From NCBI GenBank assembly GCA_902776195.1, contig CACYPF010000023.1:1-64000 (forward strand): a stretch of 64,000 nucleotides of DNA. The letters run 5' to 3'. Made by a program: the position numbers and the translations under genes. Within the stretch, counting starts at the first letter, position 1; each line of letters begins with the position of its first letter. Shown piece after piece: positions 1-8,803 of the stretch. The notes beneath the pieces are model-generated. The model was given only the letters and a program-made list of their open reading frames with translations. It was not told the origin of the DNA and did not search any database. Origin of the DNA: an uncultured Prevotellaceae bacterium. Lineage in GTDB: Bacteria > Bacteroidota > Bacteroidia > Bacteroidales > Bacteroidaceae.

Positions 1-94
<94 letters not shown>

Positions 95-104
95 TTTCAT
101 TGAT

Positions 105-140
105 GAAGCCCTGATTCAGTTTCTGAGTCAGGGCTTCTTT
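105..140 (+). terminator. Intrinsic terminator of the rRNA operon
   Basis: A 15-bp stem (105-119 with 123-137, one G-T wobble) closes a 3-base loop and is followed by a T run. It sits just after the 5S gene. Confidence 0.85.
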
Positions 141-171
141 CGTAATCAAACTATTCTTAAAGGGTTTATGT

Positions 172-1476
172 TTATTTTTTGAATTTTAGTATAGTCACCG
201 GGCGGTATACAGTTCCAAATTCATATGTAAGTCCTATCAATATCCTTTCGGAAATGAAAAGTTTCAATTGTTCATTATCGAGGAATAAGTAATAGTCAGA
301 ACCAATGCTTGCGCCTTGACTTTTGAAGGCTCCATGCTCTTTGATGATAGTATCAACTTCTGAGTAATTTGGTAACCGCCAGCCAGAAATGTCATTGACA
401 GTTAGCTGACTCAGATTATCTTTAATTTCATTCAATACTTCCGATTCTGTTTTCTCTGCAGGATCGATATTGAAATCTTTTTTGTGAAGAAGGATGACCT
501 CATTGTAGTCTTCTTTGCTGTAATCTACTTTTAATACGTAACAATCCTTATAGGAAGTGCGTGGATTGGGAGTGGTTTCGTTAATAATCGTTTCATTGTT
601 TGGAATGACAATTTCATTGTTCTTTGTGATATTGTCTCCAAATATGAATGTGATATCTTTTGTGCCAGTCCATGAGCTACCGGTAATGCTTCCTGTTATG
701 TTGACGTTTTCTTGGTACGTTGCAGTTATGAAAATTTGATGGTTCTTTATCAAATCCTCAGTGCATTGATAAGTATATTCTTTGACAGTACCATTATCTT
801 TGGTCATGCTGATATGGATACTTACTGAATCGGGGTTGAGGAGTGTCATCACCGGATGTGGAAGTCTCCACACTCCCTCTCCCTCATTGATGAGCTTGTG
901 ATATTGGATACTGTCAGTACTAAGTTCTCCGTTAATCTTTATTGCTCTGAAACATGATGACAGATAGAAACTGACGGAGGATATGTCGTCAGGAATATCC
1001 TGGATGGTAACATCAGAAAGTTCCACAACCTGTCTCTCCATGTTAAGGGTCAGTTCATAGTTTTTCTCCTCAGAGAGTTCAATATTTTTGTGGGTTGTCA
1101 TTAAATCGGCATGTTCTTTCTCTTTTTTCAGGACTATCTCCGACTCTTCTGTCACTTCTTCGTCTTTAGGAAAAATGTAAAGGTCCTCGTTAGCTCCTCC
1201 TATGGCATAGACGGAATAGTTGCCTTTAGGAAGACTGAAAGAGAATGGTGCTTCTTTGTCTGTTATTCTTTCATGCCTAATAAATTCCTTACTCTCATAG
1301 TTAAAAACATAGAGGTCAACAGGTAAACTGATCGTTTCCTCTTCATTGATTGATCGAGTAATGACACTCACTGAACTCTCAGTATCGATTGGTTCGTCAC
1401 TGACAAGTTCCTTCTCGCAAGCTCCTAGAGCCCACGAGGTCATGCATAGTAATGCGATTTTGGTCTTAGTTCCCAT
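172..1476 (-). CDS. FimB/Mfa2-like fimbrial lipoprotein
   Basis: The 434-residue protein starts with a lipoprotein signal peptide (WALGAC, lipid-anchored Cys at residue 20). The segment around residues 50-95 (LPVDLYVFNYESKEF, then a glycine-rich turn) and the following beta-rich region resemble fimbrillin-associated anchor proteins of the FimB/Mfa2 type, which sit in the outer membrane and carry or anchor fimbriae. The C-terminal part has GWRLPNYSEV, a motif seen in C-terminal domains of related Bacteroidales surface proteins. No other fimbrial gene is adjacent, and the upstream side is a divergent promoter region. The family call is from overall pattern and is moderate. A general surface lipoprotein is the alternative. 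Confidence 0.55.
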   Translation of the reverse strand: MGTKTKIALLCMTSWALGACEKELVSDEPIDTESSVSVITRSINEEETISLPVDLYVFNYESKEFIRHERITDKEAPFSFSLPKGNYSVYAIGGANEDLYIFPKDEEVTEESEIVLKKEKEHADLMTTHKNIELSEEKNYELTLNMERQVVELSDVTIQDIPDDISSVSFYLSSCFRAIKINGELSTDSIQYHKLINEGEGVWRLPHPVMTLLNPDSVSIHISMTKDNGTVKEYTYQCTEDLIKNHQIFITATYQENVNITGSITGSSWTGTKDITFIFGDNITKNNEIVIPNNETIINETTPNPRTSYKDCYVLKVDYSKEDYNEVILLHKKDFNIDPAEKTESEVLNEIKDNLSQLTVNDISGWRLPNYSEVDTIIKEHGAFKSQGASIGSDYYLFLDNEQLKLFISERILIGLTYEFGTVYRPVTILKFKK

Positions 1477-1535
1477 TATTTTATTATTTTATTTAAGAAT
1501 AGTTGATTCCGAATAGTTGAACCCGAAACCGATTG

Positions 1536-1567
1536 CAAAGTTAGTAATTGTATTCCTAATTACCAAA
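1536..1567 (-). promoter_or_regulatory. Bacteroidota promoter for the fimbrial lipoprotein gene
   Basis: On the minus strand TTTG (1564-1567) is followed by a 20-bp spacer and TAACTTTG (1536-1543), an exact match to the -33/-7 consensus. It lies about 60 bp upstream of the start codon. Confidence 0.75.
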
Positions 1568-1658
1568 TTTTTTGTTCTAAAATTACGATTTTTGTATTAC
1601 TTCTTTCTCTTGATTTATGTTAATTAATTGATAATCAATGTTATATTTTCTATTATTA

Positions 1659-1690
1659 TTTGGTGGGTAAAATAATAAGCAGTACCTTTG
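1659..1690 (+). promoter_or_regulatory. Bacteroidota promoter for the lysozyme-like gene
   Basis: TTTG (1659-1662), a 20-bp spacer and TACCTTTG (1683-1690) precede the start codon at 1760. It is divergent from the promoter at 1536-1567. Confidence 0.75.
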
Positions 1691-1759
1691 TGCGCGATAA
1701 CAATAGTGTGGCAGTTGAATGTCTCGTGGTGAGACGGTCATACTTAAACAGAGAAAGTT

Positions 1760-2188
1760 ATGATTAAGGTTGTTAGAAAAGTAGTGATGGTAGCGATTTT
1801 GATGGTTTGTACTGTTGAGTCGTTTGCCGGCACAAATGGAAAAGGAAGCTCTTTCGACTGGAATCCTGTTATGAATGCTATCATTCAGGTAGAGAGTGGG
1901 GGAAACCCCAAGGCCGTCAGTGGTCCCTCCTGTGGTGCGATGCAGATTACTCCTATTTGTGTGAAGGAGTGCAACAACATCCTGGAGAAGAGAAAGAGTA
2001 AGAAGCGCTACACCATGAACGACCGTTTCGACGTTCAGAAGTCGAAGGAGATGTTTCTCCTGATTCAGTCGTTTTTCAATCGCGCCAATGATGTTGAGCA
2101 TGCCATCCGTTCGTGGAACGGAGGTCAGCACTACTCAAGACGTGCTACTCAGCGTTATTACGAGAAGGTGATGCGCCACATGAAGTAA
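1760..2188 (+). CDS. Small secreted lytic-transglycosylase-like (SLT) protein
   Basis: The 142-residue protein has an N-terminal signal peptide (hydrophobic to about residue 20, SFAG cleavage region) and a short lysozyme-like domain. VESGGNP places the likely catalytic Glu at residue 45, and GAMQITP follows in the usual SLT position. A late AIRSWNGG resembles the AxxxYNxG motif of the same fold. It probably cleaves peptidoglycan glycan strands in the periplasm. It is shorter than most SLT enzymes and has no extra wall-binding domain. The gene has its own promoter and terminator, so it looks monocistronic. Confidence 0.75.
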   Translation: MIKVVRKVVMVAILMVCTVESFAGTNGKGSSFDWNPVMNAIIQVESGGNPKAVSGPSCGAMQITPICVKECNNILEKRKSKKRYTMNDRFDVQKSKEMFLLIQSFFNRANDVEHAIRSWNGGQHYSRRATQRYYEKVMRHMK

Positions 2189-2207
2189 GAAAATTCTTTA
2201 AACTACA

Positions 2208-2247
2208 AAAAAAGAGATGCAATCCAAATGGGTTGCATCTCTTTTTT
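2208..2247 (+). terminator. Intrinsic terminator, usable on both strands
   Basis: Perfect 15-bp arms (2208-2222 and 2233-2247) include A and T tails. The hairpin ends the lysozyme-like gene and also lies just beyond the 3' end of the opposing tRNA gene. Confidence 0.85.
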
Positions 2248-2255
2248 GATTTTAG

Positions 2256-2328
2256 TTGCGGAGGCAGGACTCGAACATGCGACCTCCAGGTTATGAGCCT
2301 GGCGAGCTACCAACTGCTCCACTCCGCG
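2256..2328 (-). tRNA. tRNA-Met(CAU), initiator type
   Basis: Read on the minus strand, a full cloverleaf forms: acceptor stem CGCGGAG/CTCCGC, D arm GAGC/GCTC, anticodon loop CTCATAA (CAU) and T loop TTCGAGT. Base 1 is C opposite A72, the unpaired end typical of initiator tRNA. Two oddities: the anticodon stem next to the loop reads AGG/CCT rather than the three G-C pairs usual for initiators, and the T stem GCATG/CCTGC has a T-C mismatch. CCA is not encoded. Confidence 0.88.
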
Positions 2329-2437
2329 ATCATTTCTTCTAAGCGGGTGCAAAGGTACGACTATTTTCTTAAAATCCAAAATATTTATCCGTTTTTTTTG
2401 TAATAATATTGTTTTTCACGTGTTTTCCATAAAATAA

Positions 2438-2469
2438 TTTGGCTGTTTGGAAAGTATTTTCTAATTTTG
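2438..2469 (+). promoter_or_regulatory. Bacteroidota promoter for the TetR-fabG pair
   Basis: TTTG (2438-2441), a 20-bp spacer and TAATTTTG (2462-2469) precede the start at 2519 by about 50 bp. Confidence 0.7.
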
Positions 2470-2518
2470 CACATTGTATTCAACATGTGCAATACGAGTA
2501 ATTTGGGAGGATAGAAAG

Positions 2519-3118
2519 ATGTCAATATCAAAGACCAGACAAAAATTGGTAGACGTGGCACGTCAGTTGTTTGCCAAGAACGGGATGGAGAATACGACGA
2601 TGAATGACATTGCCATTGCTTCTGGTAAGGGCCGCCGTACCCTCTATACCTATTTTAAGTCAAAAGAGGATATTTATTATGCCGTCATTGAGGGTGAGTT
2701 GGAGCGTCTGTCCGACAAGCTCGACGAGGTGGCTGCTCGTAAGATTCGTCCTCAGGACAAGGTGGTGGAACTGATTTACACCCATTTGAATATGATTCGT
2801 GAGACGGTGGTGCGCAATGGTAATTTGCGTGCCGAGTTCTTCCGTAATATATGGATGGTGGAGAAGGTCCGCAAGAGTTTTGATGCGGCGGAGATAGAGC
2901 TTTTCTGTAAAGTATTCCGTGAGGGCAAGGAAGACGGCGAGTTTGATATCGACAATGTTGATTTAGTGGCTAATATCACCCATTATTGCATTAAAGGTTT
3001 GGAGGTGCCTTATATCTATGGCCGTATTGCCCACGGTCTCTCAGAGGAAGCCACGAAGCCGCAGGTTGCCAAGTTTGTCTATGGTGCCTTGGGACATATT
3101 ACCATCAAGAATACTTAG
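2519..3118 (+). CDS. TetR/AcrR-family transcriptional regulator
   Basis: The 199-residue protein has an N-terminal TetR helix-turn-helix (about residues 8-55; MNDIAIASGKGRRTLYTYFKSK) and an all-helical C-terminal ligand and dimer domain. I chose the ATG at 2519 because it directly precedes MSISKTRQK and has a purine-rich GGGAGGATAG 5' to it; an in-frame ATG at 2474 would add residues unlike the family. It sits 44 bp upstream of fabG in the same direction, so it may control fabG or lipid synthesis, as TetR proteins often regulate neighbours. That link is inference. Confidence 0.85.
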   Translation: MSISKTRQKLVDVARQLFAKNGMENTTMNDIAIASGKGRRTLYTYFKSKEDIYYAVIEGELERLSDKLDEVAARKIRPQDKVVELIYTHLNMIRETVVRNGNLRAEFFRNIWMVEKVRKSFDAAEIELFCKVFREGKEDGEFDIDNVDLVANITHYCIKGLEVPYIYGRIAHGLSEEATKPQVAKFVYGALGHITIKNT

Positions 3119-3162
3119 AGATCATCAATCAAACATTAGTATATTAAAGATTAGAAAGAATT

Positions 3163-3900
3163 ATGGGATTATTAGAAGGTAGGACAGCCCTGATTACAGG
3201 TGCTGCACGTGGCATTGGAAAAGCCATCGCATTGAAGTTCGCCGAGGAAGGTGCCAACATCGCATTCACAGACTTGGAGGTGAATGAAGAGACAGAGAAA
3301 GAGATTGCCGCTAAGGGTGTGAAGGCAAAGAGCTATGCCTCCAACGCTGCCGACTTTGCTCAGACGGAGGAAGTTGTGAAGGCTGTGAAGGAAGAGTTTG
3401 GTTCTATCGATATCCTCGTGAATAACGCAGGTATCACCAAGGACGGACTGATGCTCCGCATGACCGAGCAGCAGTGGGATGCTGTGATAGCCGTTAATTT
3501 GAAGTCTGCATTCAATTTCATCCATGCCTGCGTACCCGTCATGATGCGTCAGCGTGGCGGTTCCATCATCAATATGGCATCCGTTGTCGGTGTACATGGT
3601 AATGCCGGACAGGCAAACTATGCCGCATCGAAGGCAGGACTGATCGCCCTTGCTAAGAGTATCGGTCAGGAGATGGGTCCCAAGGGTATCCGTGCCAATG
3701 CCATTGCCCCCGGTTTCATTGATACCGCTATGACACAGGCATTGCCCGACGATATCCGTAAGGAGTGGATCAACAAGATTCCATTGCGTCGCGGAGGTCA
3801 GGTAGAGGACATCGCCAACGTCGCCACCTTCCTTGCCAGTGACATGTCCAGTTACGTCAGCGGTCAGGTCATTCAGGTAGATGGCGGTATGAACATGTAA
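3163..3900 (+). CDS. fabG: 3-oxoacyl-[acyl-carrier-protein] reductase FabG
   Basis: A 245-residue short-chain dehydrogenase of typical FabG length. It reduces 3-oxoacyl-ACP with NADPH in the fatty acid elongation cycle in the cytoplasm. The Rossmann motif TGAARGIG is at residues 12-19, NNAG at 87-90, and the catalytic tetrad is complete: N112, S140, Y153, K157. The C-terminal SSYVSGQVIQVDGGM matches FabG closely. It follows the TetR gene in one apparent transcription unit and is not next to other fab genes. Confidence 0.93.
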   Translation: MGLLEGRTALITGAARGIGKAIALKFAEEGANIAFTDLEVNEETEKEIAAKGVKAKSYASNAADFAQTEEVVKAVKEEFGSIDILVNNAGITKDGLMLRMTEQQWDAVIAVNLKSAFNFIHACVPVMMRQRGGSIINMASVVGVHGNAGQANYAASKAGLIALAKSIGQEMGPKGIRANAIAPGFIDTAMTQALPDDIRKEWINKIPLRRGGQVEDIANVATFLASDMSSYVSGQVIQVDGGMNM

Positions 3901-3918
3901 TCCATCGAATTGGTGATT

Positions 3919-4254
3919 ATGCAGAAGAGAACATGGGCAGCAAGGCTTTTACTACTGGTATTCTTACCAGTACTCATGTTCTCTTCCCTGCATATTCATG
4001 AGTATGCGGCAGCGGAGGGCGAGTGCTATGAGTGTGCCAATCATCTGCATCATAGTGGACATATCTCTCTCCAGACAGCCAGTTTACATGACTGCGTGCT
4101 TTGCCAGTTCGTCACGTTGACTTTCGTGGCAGCGGTTGCCGTGGTACTGTTGATGGCAGTACAGGCACTGGCAGTCATCTTTGTTTCCCCCACAGCGTAT
4201 TGTCCATCCACATCACGCCGTCAAAACGCCCCCCGAGCCCCTCCAGTTATCTGA
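3919..4254 (+). CDS. Small His/Cys-rich membrane protein upstream of a TonB receptor
   Basis: About 111 residues. An N-terminal hydrophobic segment is followed by a short extracytoplasmic stretch dense in possible metal ligands (HIHEY, ECYECANHLHHSGH, HDCVLCQF), then a second membrane segment of Ala/Val/Leu and a basic, proline-rich tail. I chose ATG at 3919 over an upstream TTG at 3910. It lies 48 bp before the TonB receptor on the same strand, and the pair probably forms a transcription unit. The ligand pattern and the neighbour suggest a role in transition-metal handling. This is inference; I do not recognise a named family with confidence. Confidence 0.7.
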   Translation: MQKRTWAARLLLLVFLPVLMFSSLHIHEYAAAEGECYECANHLHHSGHISLQTASLHDCVLCQFVTLTFVAAVAVVLLMAVQALAVIFVSPTAYCPSTSRRQNAPRAPPVI

Positions 4255-4302
4255 TTCTTACTACACATTAATTATAATAGTAATTAATCAGATAACACAA
4301 AA

Positions 4303-6555
4303 ATGAAGACAATATATTTAGTATTGCTGTCATGGGTGTGCCTTTGCACGTCTGTGTCAGCCGAGCCATTGGCTCACAAGGCATCGTTGCAAGGAAAGGT
4401 GATGGATGCCGTAGACGGCAGTCCCGTAGTGGGAGCCAGTATCTATTTACCCCTGTTGAAACAAGGGACGGTGACTAATGAAGAAGGTTTCTATCGCATA
4501 GACGACCTTCCAGCAGTAAAGACAACGATACAAGTCAGTTATGTAGGTCACCTGACCATTATCGAGACCATCGACCTCCGTACGGTCCATGAACAAGACT
4601 TTTTGTTGCAGGAGAATAACGCCATGCTGAAAGAGGTCGTCGTGACCGGTCTGACCGGTAATGCCCGTGCCGACCATTCCCCTGCTCCAGTTTCTGTTGT
4701 GGCACCATATATTCTGCAGAGCACCTCATCCACCAATATCATAGACGCTGTCGCCCGTCAGCCGGGAGTTGATCAGATCACCACAGGCTCGGGAATCTCC
4801 AAACCCGTCATCCGTGGACTGGGCTATAACCGCATTGTCACAGTCAATGACGGCATCCGTCAGGAAGGACAGCAGTGGGGTGACGAGCATGGTATAGAGG
4901 TAGATGCCCAGACCGTCCATTCCGTCGAGATACTGAAAGGTCCCGCCTCGCTGATGTATGGTTCTGATGCCATGGCAGGTGTGCTGGTGCTCCATGAGCA
5001 CCCCGTGATGCCCCTTGGACAGATGGCGGCGACCGTAGGAGGTGAGTTCCAGACGAATAACAGCCTGTGGGACTATACCGTTGATTTTGCAGGCAACAAA
5101 GGAGGTATCGTATGGAATGGCAGATGGAGCCAGAAAGGAGCCAGTGAATACGAGAACAAACGAGACGGGAAGGTATGGGGCTCCCAGTTCAAGGAGCGAG
5201 CCTTCACCGGTATGCTGGGTCTGAACCGCCGATGGGGCTATTCCCATCTGAAATTCTCCACCTACCATATTAAACCCGGACTTGTGGAAGGAGAGCGTGA
5301 CGAGGAGACAGACGCTCTGTTACATTCAGAGGCATACCAGAAGATCTATCACCATAAGGTCGTGCTCGACAACTCCTTCATCCTCGGTGACGGCTCGTTG
5401 AAAGCAGTACTTGGCTATCAGCAGAACCGCCGTAAGGAGTTTAAGGAAGCTGATGAGTCAGGTCTCGATTTCCGCCTGCATACCATCAATTACGATGTCC
5501 ATTATACAGCAACGAAAGAGTTGTGGCAATGGGCAGCGGGTATCTCCGGTATGTGGCAGCACTCTGAGAACCTCGGTAAGGAATTCCTCATCCCGTCCTA
5601 CCGCCTGTTCGATATCGGTGCCTTTGCCTCTGTCACCCGCCATTTTGAGAAATGGACCGTGAGTGGAGGACTCCGTTTCGACCACCGCCACCTGCATAGC
5701 TATGCCCTGACGGACGATGGCGAGGAACGTTTTGAGGACTTCAGCCGCAATTTCAAAGGACTGACCGGTAGCCTTGGCGTTATATACCGCATCACCCCTC
5801 AATGGAATGCCCGTCTGAATCTCTCGCATGGTTTCAGAGCCCCCAATATCAGCGAGTTAGGCTCCAACGGTGAGCATGAGGGCACCTTCCGCTATGAGAT
5901 AGGCAACCACTCGCTGTCGCCAGAGAACAGTTGGCAGTTCGACTTGGGAGTGGACTATTCCTCAAGCATCCTCTCAGCACAGGCTTCCCTGTTTGCCAAC
6001 CATATCAATAACTATATCTTCCTGCAGCGGTTAGACCTGGCAAGCGACGAGTTCCAGTACATGTCCGGTGATGCCCGTCTGTGGGGTGGGGAAGTGGCTG
6101 TCGACCTGCATCCTATAGAGCCTCTGCATTTCGAGAATACTTTCTCGTATGTCCATGCTGTGCAGTTGCACCAACCCTCCGAGAGTCGTTATCTGCCCTT
6201 CACGCCAGCCCCCCGCTGGACGAGTGACTTGCGTTATGATATCATCCGTGACGGGCAAGTGTTGAACAATACCTTTATCAGTGTCGGACTGGAGTGTTAC
6301 CTCCGTCAGAGCCATGTGCATACCGCCAACGACACAGAGACGGCAACCCCGTCCTATACGTTGTTCAATCTGTCGTCAGGTACAGATGTCAAGTGGCACG
6401 GCAAGCGGGTCGCTTCCGTCTATCTGACAGCGAAGAACCTCTTCGACAGAGCCTATCAGTCACACCTCAGCAGACTGAAATATGCTGACGGTCCAGGTAT
6501 CTGTAATATGGGACGTAATATCGGCATTAAGGTCTTAATACCGATTATGTTATAG
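4303..6555 (+). CDS. TonB-dependent outer-membrane receptor, possibly for a metal
   Basis: The 750-residue protein has a signal peptide, a carboxypeptidase-D-like regulatory domain (about residues 28-110; LQGKVMDAVDGSPVVGASI), a plug domain (about 118-225; DAVARQPGVDQITTGSGISK, VEILKGPASLMYGSDAMAG) and a C-terminal beta-barrel. It imports a substrate across the outer membrane using TonB energy. The plug and barrel remind me of ZnuD-type zinc receptors, and the preceding His/Cys-rich protein fits metal uptake, but the substrate cannot be read from sequence. It is not next to a SusD gene, so a glycan role is less likely. Confidence 0.85.
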   Translation: MKTIYLVLLSWVCLCTSVSAEPLAHKASLQGKVMDAVDGSPVVGASIYLPLLKQGTVTNEEGFYRIDDLPAVKTTIQVSYVGHLTIIETIDLRTVHEQDFLLQENNAMLKEVVVTGLTGNARADHSPAPVSVVAPYILQSTSSTNIIDAVARQPGVDQITTGSGISKPVIRGLGYNRIVTVNDGIRQEGQQWGDEHGIEVDAQTVHSVEILKGPASLMYGSDAMAGVLVLHEHPVMPLGQMAATVGGEFQTNNSLWDYTVDFAGNKGGIVWNGRWSQKGASEYENKRDGKVWGSQFKERAFTGMLGLNRRWGYSHLKFSTYHIKPGLVEGERDEETDALLHSEAYQKIYHHKVVLDNSFILGDGSLKAVLGYQQNRRKEFKEADESGLDFRLHTINYDVHYTATKELWQWAAGISGMWQHSENLGKEFLIPSYRLFDIGAFASVTRHFEKWTVSGGLRFDHRHLHSYALTDDGEERFEDFSRNFKGLTGSLGVIYRITPQWNARLNLSHGFRAPNISELGSNGEHEGTFRYEIGNHSLSPENSWQFDLGVDYSSSILSAQASLFANHINNYIFLQRLDLASDEFQYMSGDARLWGGEVAVDLHPIEPLHFENTFSYVHAVQLHQPSESRYLPFTPAPRWTSDLRYDIIRDGQVLNNTFISVGLECYLRQSHVHTANDTETATPSYTLFNLSSGTDVKWHGKRVASVYLTAKNLFDRAYQSHLSRLKYADGPGICNMGRNIGIKVLIPIML

Positions 6556-6557
6556 GA

Positions 6558-6983
6558 TTATTTCCTCTTGAACTCAAGCGTCTTAGGGAGTTTCAGCCAT
6601 TTACCGTTCTTCGGTATCTTGACAGTGCTCCCTTTTTCCTGCTTGAAAATATAGATGGAGTCGTTCTTACGAGTCAGTGAAGCCGTCAGGTCCTCACTGC
6701 CGAAGTCGTTGATCATCGTCATCGTCGCCTTCTTCTCACTCTCCACCTTGGCATCTACCATCACCCAGCAGAACGAGTTATGCCTCTTGCCCAGATAGCC
6801 AGGCAGTTCCCCGTACAGGTCCTGCCCTGCAATCCTGATGTTCTTATCATAGAAATTAATCCGCAGGAATACCTCATACTCATCGTTGACGAGATAGCCC
6901 TTGAAAGTGCTTTCCTCCTTTTGTGCAAAGGCGGTAAGAGCTAAAAGACACGTTATGAATGTTATACCGATTCTTTTCATCAT
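6558..6983 (-). CDS. Small secreted protein of unknown function
   Basis: 141 residues with a clear signal peptide (MMKRIGITFITCLLALTAFA-Q). The mature part is about 120 residues, rich in beta-strand pattern and charged residues, with no cysteines in catalytic arrangement. I recognise no domain. It converges on the TonB receptor with only two bases between the stop codons. A lone -7 element (TACCTTTG on the minus strand, 6988-6995) lies immediately upstream of its start, so the transcript would have almost no leader. Confidence 0.75.
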   Translation of the reverse strand: MMKRIGITFITCLLALTAFAQKEESTFKGYLVNDEYEVFLRINFYDKNIRIAGQDLYGELPGYLGKRHNSFCWVMVDAKVESEKKATMTMINDFGSEDLTASLTRKNDSIYIFKQEKGSTVKIPKNGKWLKLPKTLEFKRK

Positions 6984-7071
6984 GCGGCAAAGGTACTAAA
7001 TCTATATCAATTATTTGTATAAAAGGCTAAAAATATATCGACAAACGTTCTCAATTTAAAAAATATTTAAT

Positions 7072-7079
7072 TAACTTTG
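7072..7079 (+). promoter_or_regulatory. -7 element (TAACTTTG) before the glycogen operon
   Basis: TAACTTTG matches the -7 consensus 22 bp before the start codon. No good TTTG is found at the usual distance upstream, so only the -7 box is supported. Confidence 0.5.
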
Positions 7080-7100
7080 CAGCCGTTATACTAGTATAAG

Positions 7101-8771
7101 ATGGGAAGAGAAATGTTAAAGCCTGATTGTATCTTTGAGTCGAGCTGGGAGGTTTGCAATAAGGTAGGCGGTATCTATACCGTTCTCTCTACTCGCGCAA
7201 AGACATTGCAGGATGCTATGAAGGACCAGATTATCTTTATTGGTCCAGATTTTTGGCAGGAAAAAGAAAGCCCATACTTCCGTGAGGACAAGGCGCTCTT
7301 TGCCGAGTGGCAATGGGAAGCCAAGGAAAACGGACTGACGGTAAGGGTAGGACGCTGGACAATTCCTGGAGAACCAATCGCTATCTTAGTGGATTTCCGT
7401 CCGTTCTTTGAGAAGAAGAATGAGATTTACGCATGGTTGTGGGAGCACTATCATGTTGATTCACTGCATGCTTATGGCGATTATGACGAGGCATCGATGT
7501 TCTCGTATGCTGCTGCTTTGGTAGTAGAGAGCTACTACAATCACTATCTACTGAAAACAAAGAAACGTGTGATTTACCATGCTAACGAATGGATGTGCGG
7601 ACTGGGTGCATTATATATAAATAATGTGTTGCCTCAGATCGGTACCATCTTCACGACCCATGCCACCAGCATCGGTCGTTCTATCGCAGGAAATCAGAAG
7701 CCCCTCTACGACTATCTCTTCGCTTACCATGGCGACCAGATGGCTGATGAGTTGAACATGCAGTCAAAGCACTCTATCGAGAAGCAGACGGCGATGTTTG
7801 TCGACTGTTTCACGACGGTGAGTGACATCACTGCCAATGAGTGTAAGGAACTGCTTGACAAACCCGTTGACGTTGTACTGCCTAACGGTTTCGACAACAG
7901 TTTCGTGCCCAAGGGAGCCGCCTTCACCAAGAAGCGCAAGGCAGCACGCAAGCGTCTTTTGGAGGTTGCCAATGCCCTGTTGGGTGAGAATCTCGATGAT
8001 GACACGCTGATTGTATCCACTTCCGGGCGTTATGAGTTCCGTAACAAGGGTATTGACGTCTTCGTGGAGGCAATGAACCGTCTGCTGCGTGACAGGGAAC
8101 TGAAGAAGAAGGTGCTTGCCTTCATCGAGGTGCCCGGTTGGGTAGGAGAGCCCCGTAAGGACTTGCAGGAGCGTCTTGCCAGCGGACAGTCTTACGACAC
8201 CCCGTTGGAAGTTCCGCAGGTGACCCACTGGTTGCATAACATGAGCCACGACAATGTGCTGGGTATGATGAAATACTACGATATGCACAACCGTAAGGAA
8301 GACAACGTGAAAGTCATCTTCCTGCCTTGCTACCTTGACAGCAAGGATGGTATCATGGATATGACCTACTATGATGTCGTGCTGGGTAACGACCTTTGCA
8401 TCTATCCCTCTTACTATGAGCCATGGGGCTATACCCCACTGGAGGCTGTTGCCTTCAAGGTGCCCTGTATCACTACCGACCTTGCAGGATTCGGCTTGTG
8501 GGCTAACAAGGTGTTCGGACACTATGGTGAGCTGGAGGATGGTGTGAAGGTGATCCATCGTACCGACTACAACTACTCAGAGGTGGCAGATGCCATCAAG
8601 GATACCGTCGCCACATTCTCCGCGATGAGTAAGAAGCAGGTTGACGAGTGTCGTAAGCATGCTGATGAGCTCTCGAAGAAAGCCCTTTGGAGCGAGTTCA
8701 TCAAGTACTATTATGAGGCATACGACATCGCTCTCCGCAAGGCAGAGGAGCGTATGAAGGCTAAGCAATAA
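7101..8771 (+). CDS. Glycogen synthase, GT3-like
   Basis: The 556-residue glycosyltransferase opens with FESSWEVCNKVGGIYTVLSTR, which matches the eukaryotic-type (GT3) glycogen synthase N-terminus rather than the bacterial GlgA (GT5) start. The C-terminal donor-site region YPSYYEPWGYTPLEAVAFKVP carries the retaining E-x7-E pair. It would extend alpha-1,4-glucan from a nucleotide sugar. It is followed 32 bp later by glucan phosphorylase, giving a synthesis and breakdown pair for storage glycogen. Bacteroidales are known to use this GT3-like form. An alternative start at 7113 would remove four residues. Confidence 0.85.
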   Translation: MGREMLKPDCIFESSWEVCNKVGGIYTVLSTRAKTLQDAMKDQIIFIGPDFWQEKESPYFREDKALFAEWQWEAKENGLTVRVGRWTIPGEPIAILVDFRPFFEKKNEIYAWLWEHYHVDSLHAYGDYDEASMFSYAAALVVESYYNHYLLKTKKRVIYHANEWMCGLGALYINNVLPQIGTIFTTHATSIGRSIAGNQKPLYDYLFAYHGDQMADELNMQSKHSIEKQTAMFVDCFTTVSDITANECKELLDKPVDVVLPNGFDNSFVPKGAAFTKKRKAARKRLLEVANALLGENLDDDTLIVSTSGRYEFRNKGIDVFVEAMNRLLRDRELKKKVLAFIEVPGWVGEPRKDLQERLASGQSYDTPLEVPQVTHWLHNMSHDNVLGMMKYYDMHNRKEDNVKVIFLPCYLDSKDGIMDMTYYDVVLGNDLCIYPSYYEPWGYTPLEAVAFKVPCITTDLAGFGLWANKVFGHYGELEDGVKVIHRTDYNYSEVADAIKDTVATFSAMSKKQVDECRKHADELSKKALWSEFIKYYYEAYDIALRKAEERMKAKQ

Positions 8772-8803
8772 GAATATAAAGAAACTCAATACAATTATTA
8801 ATT

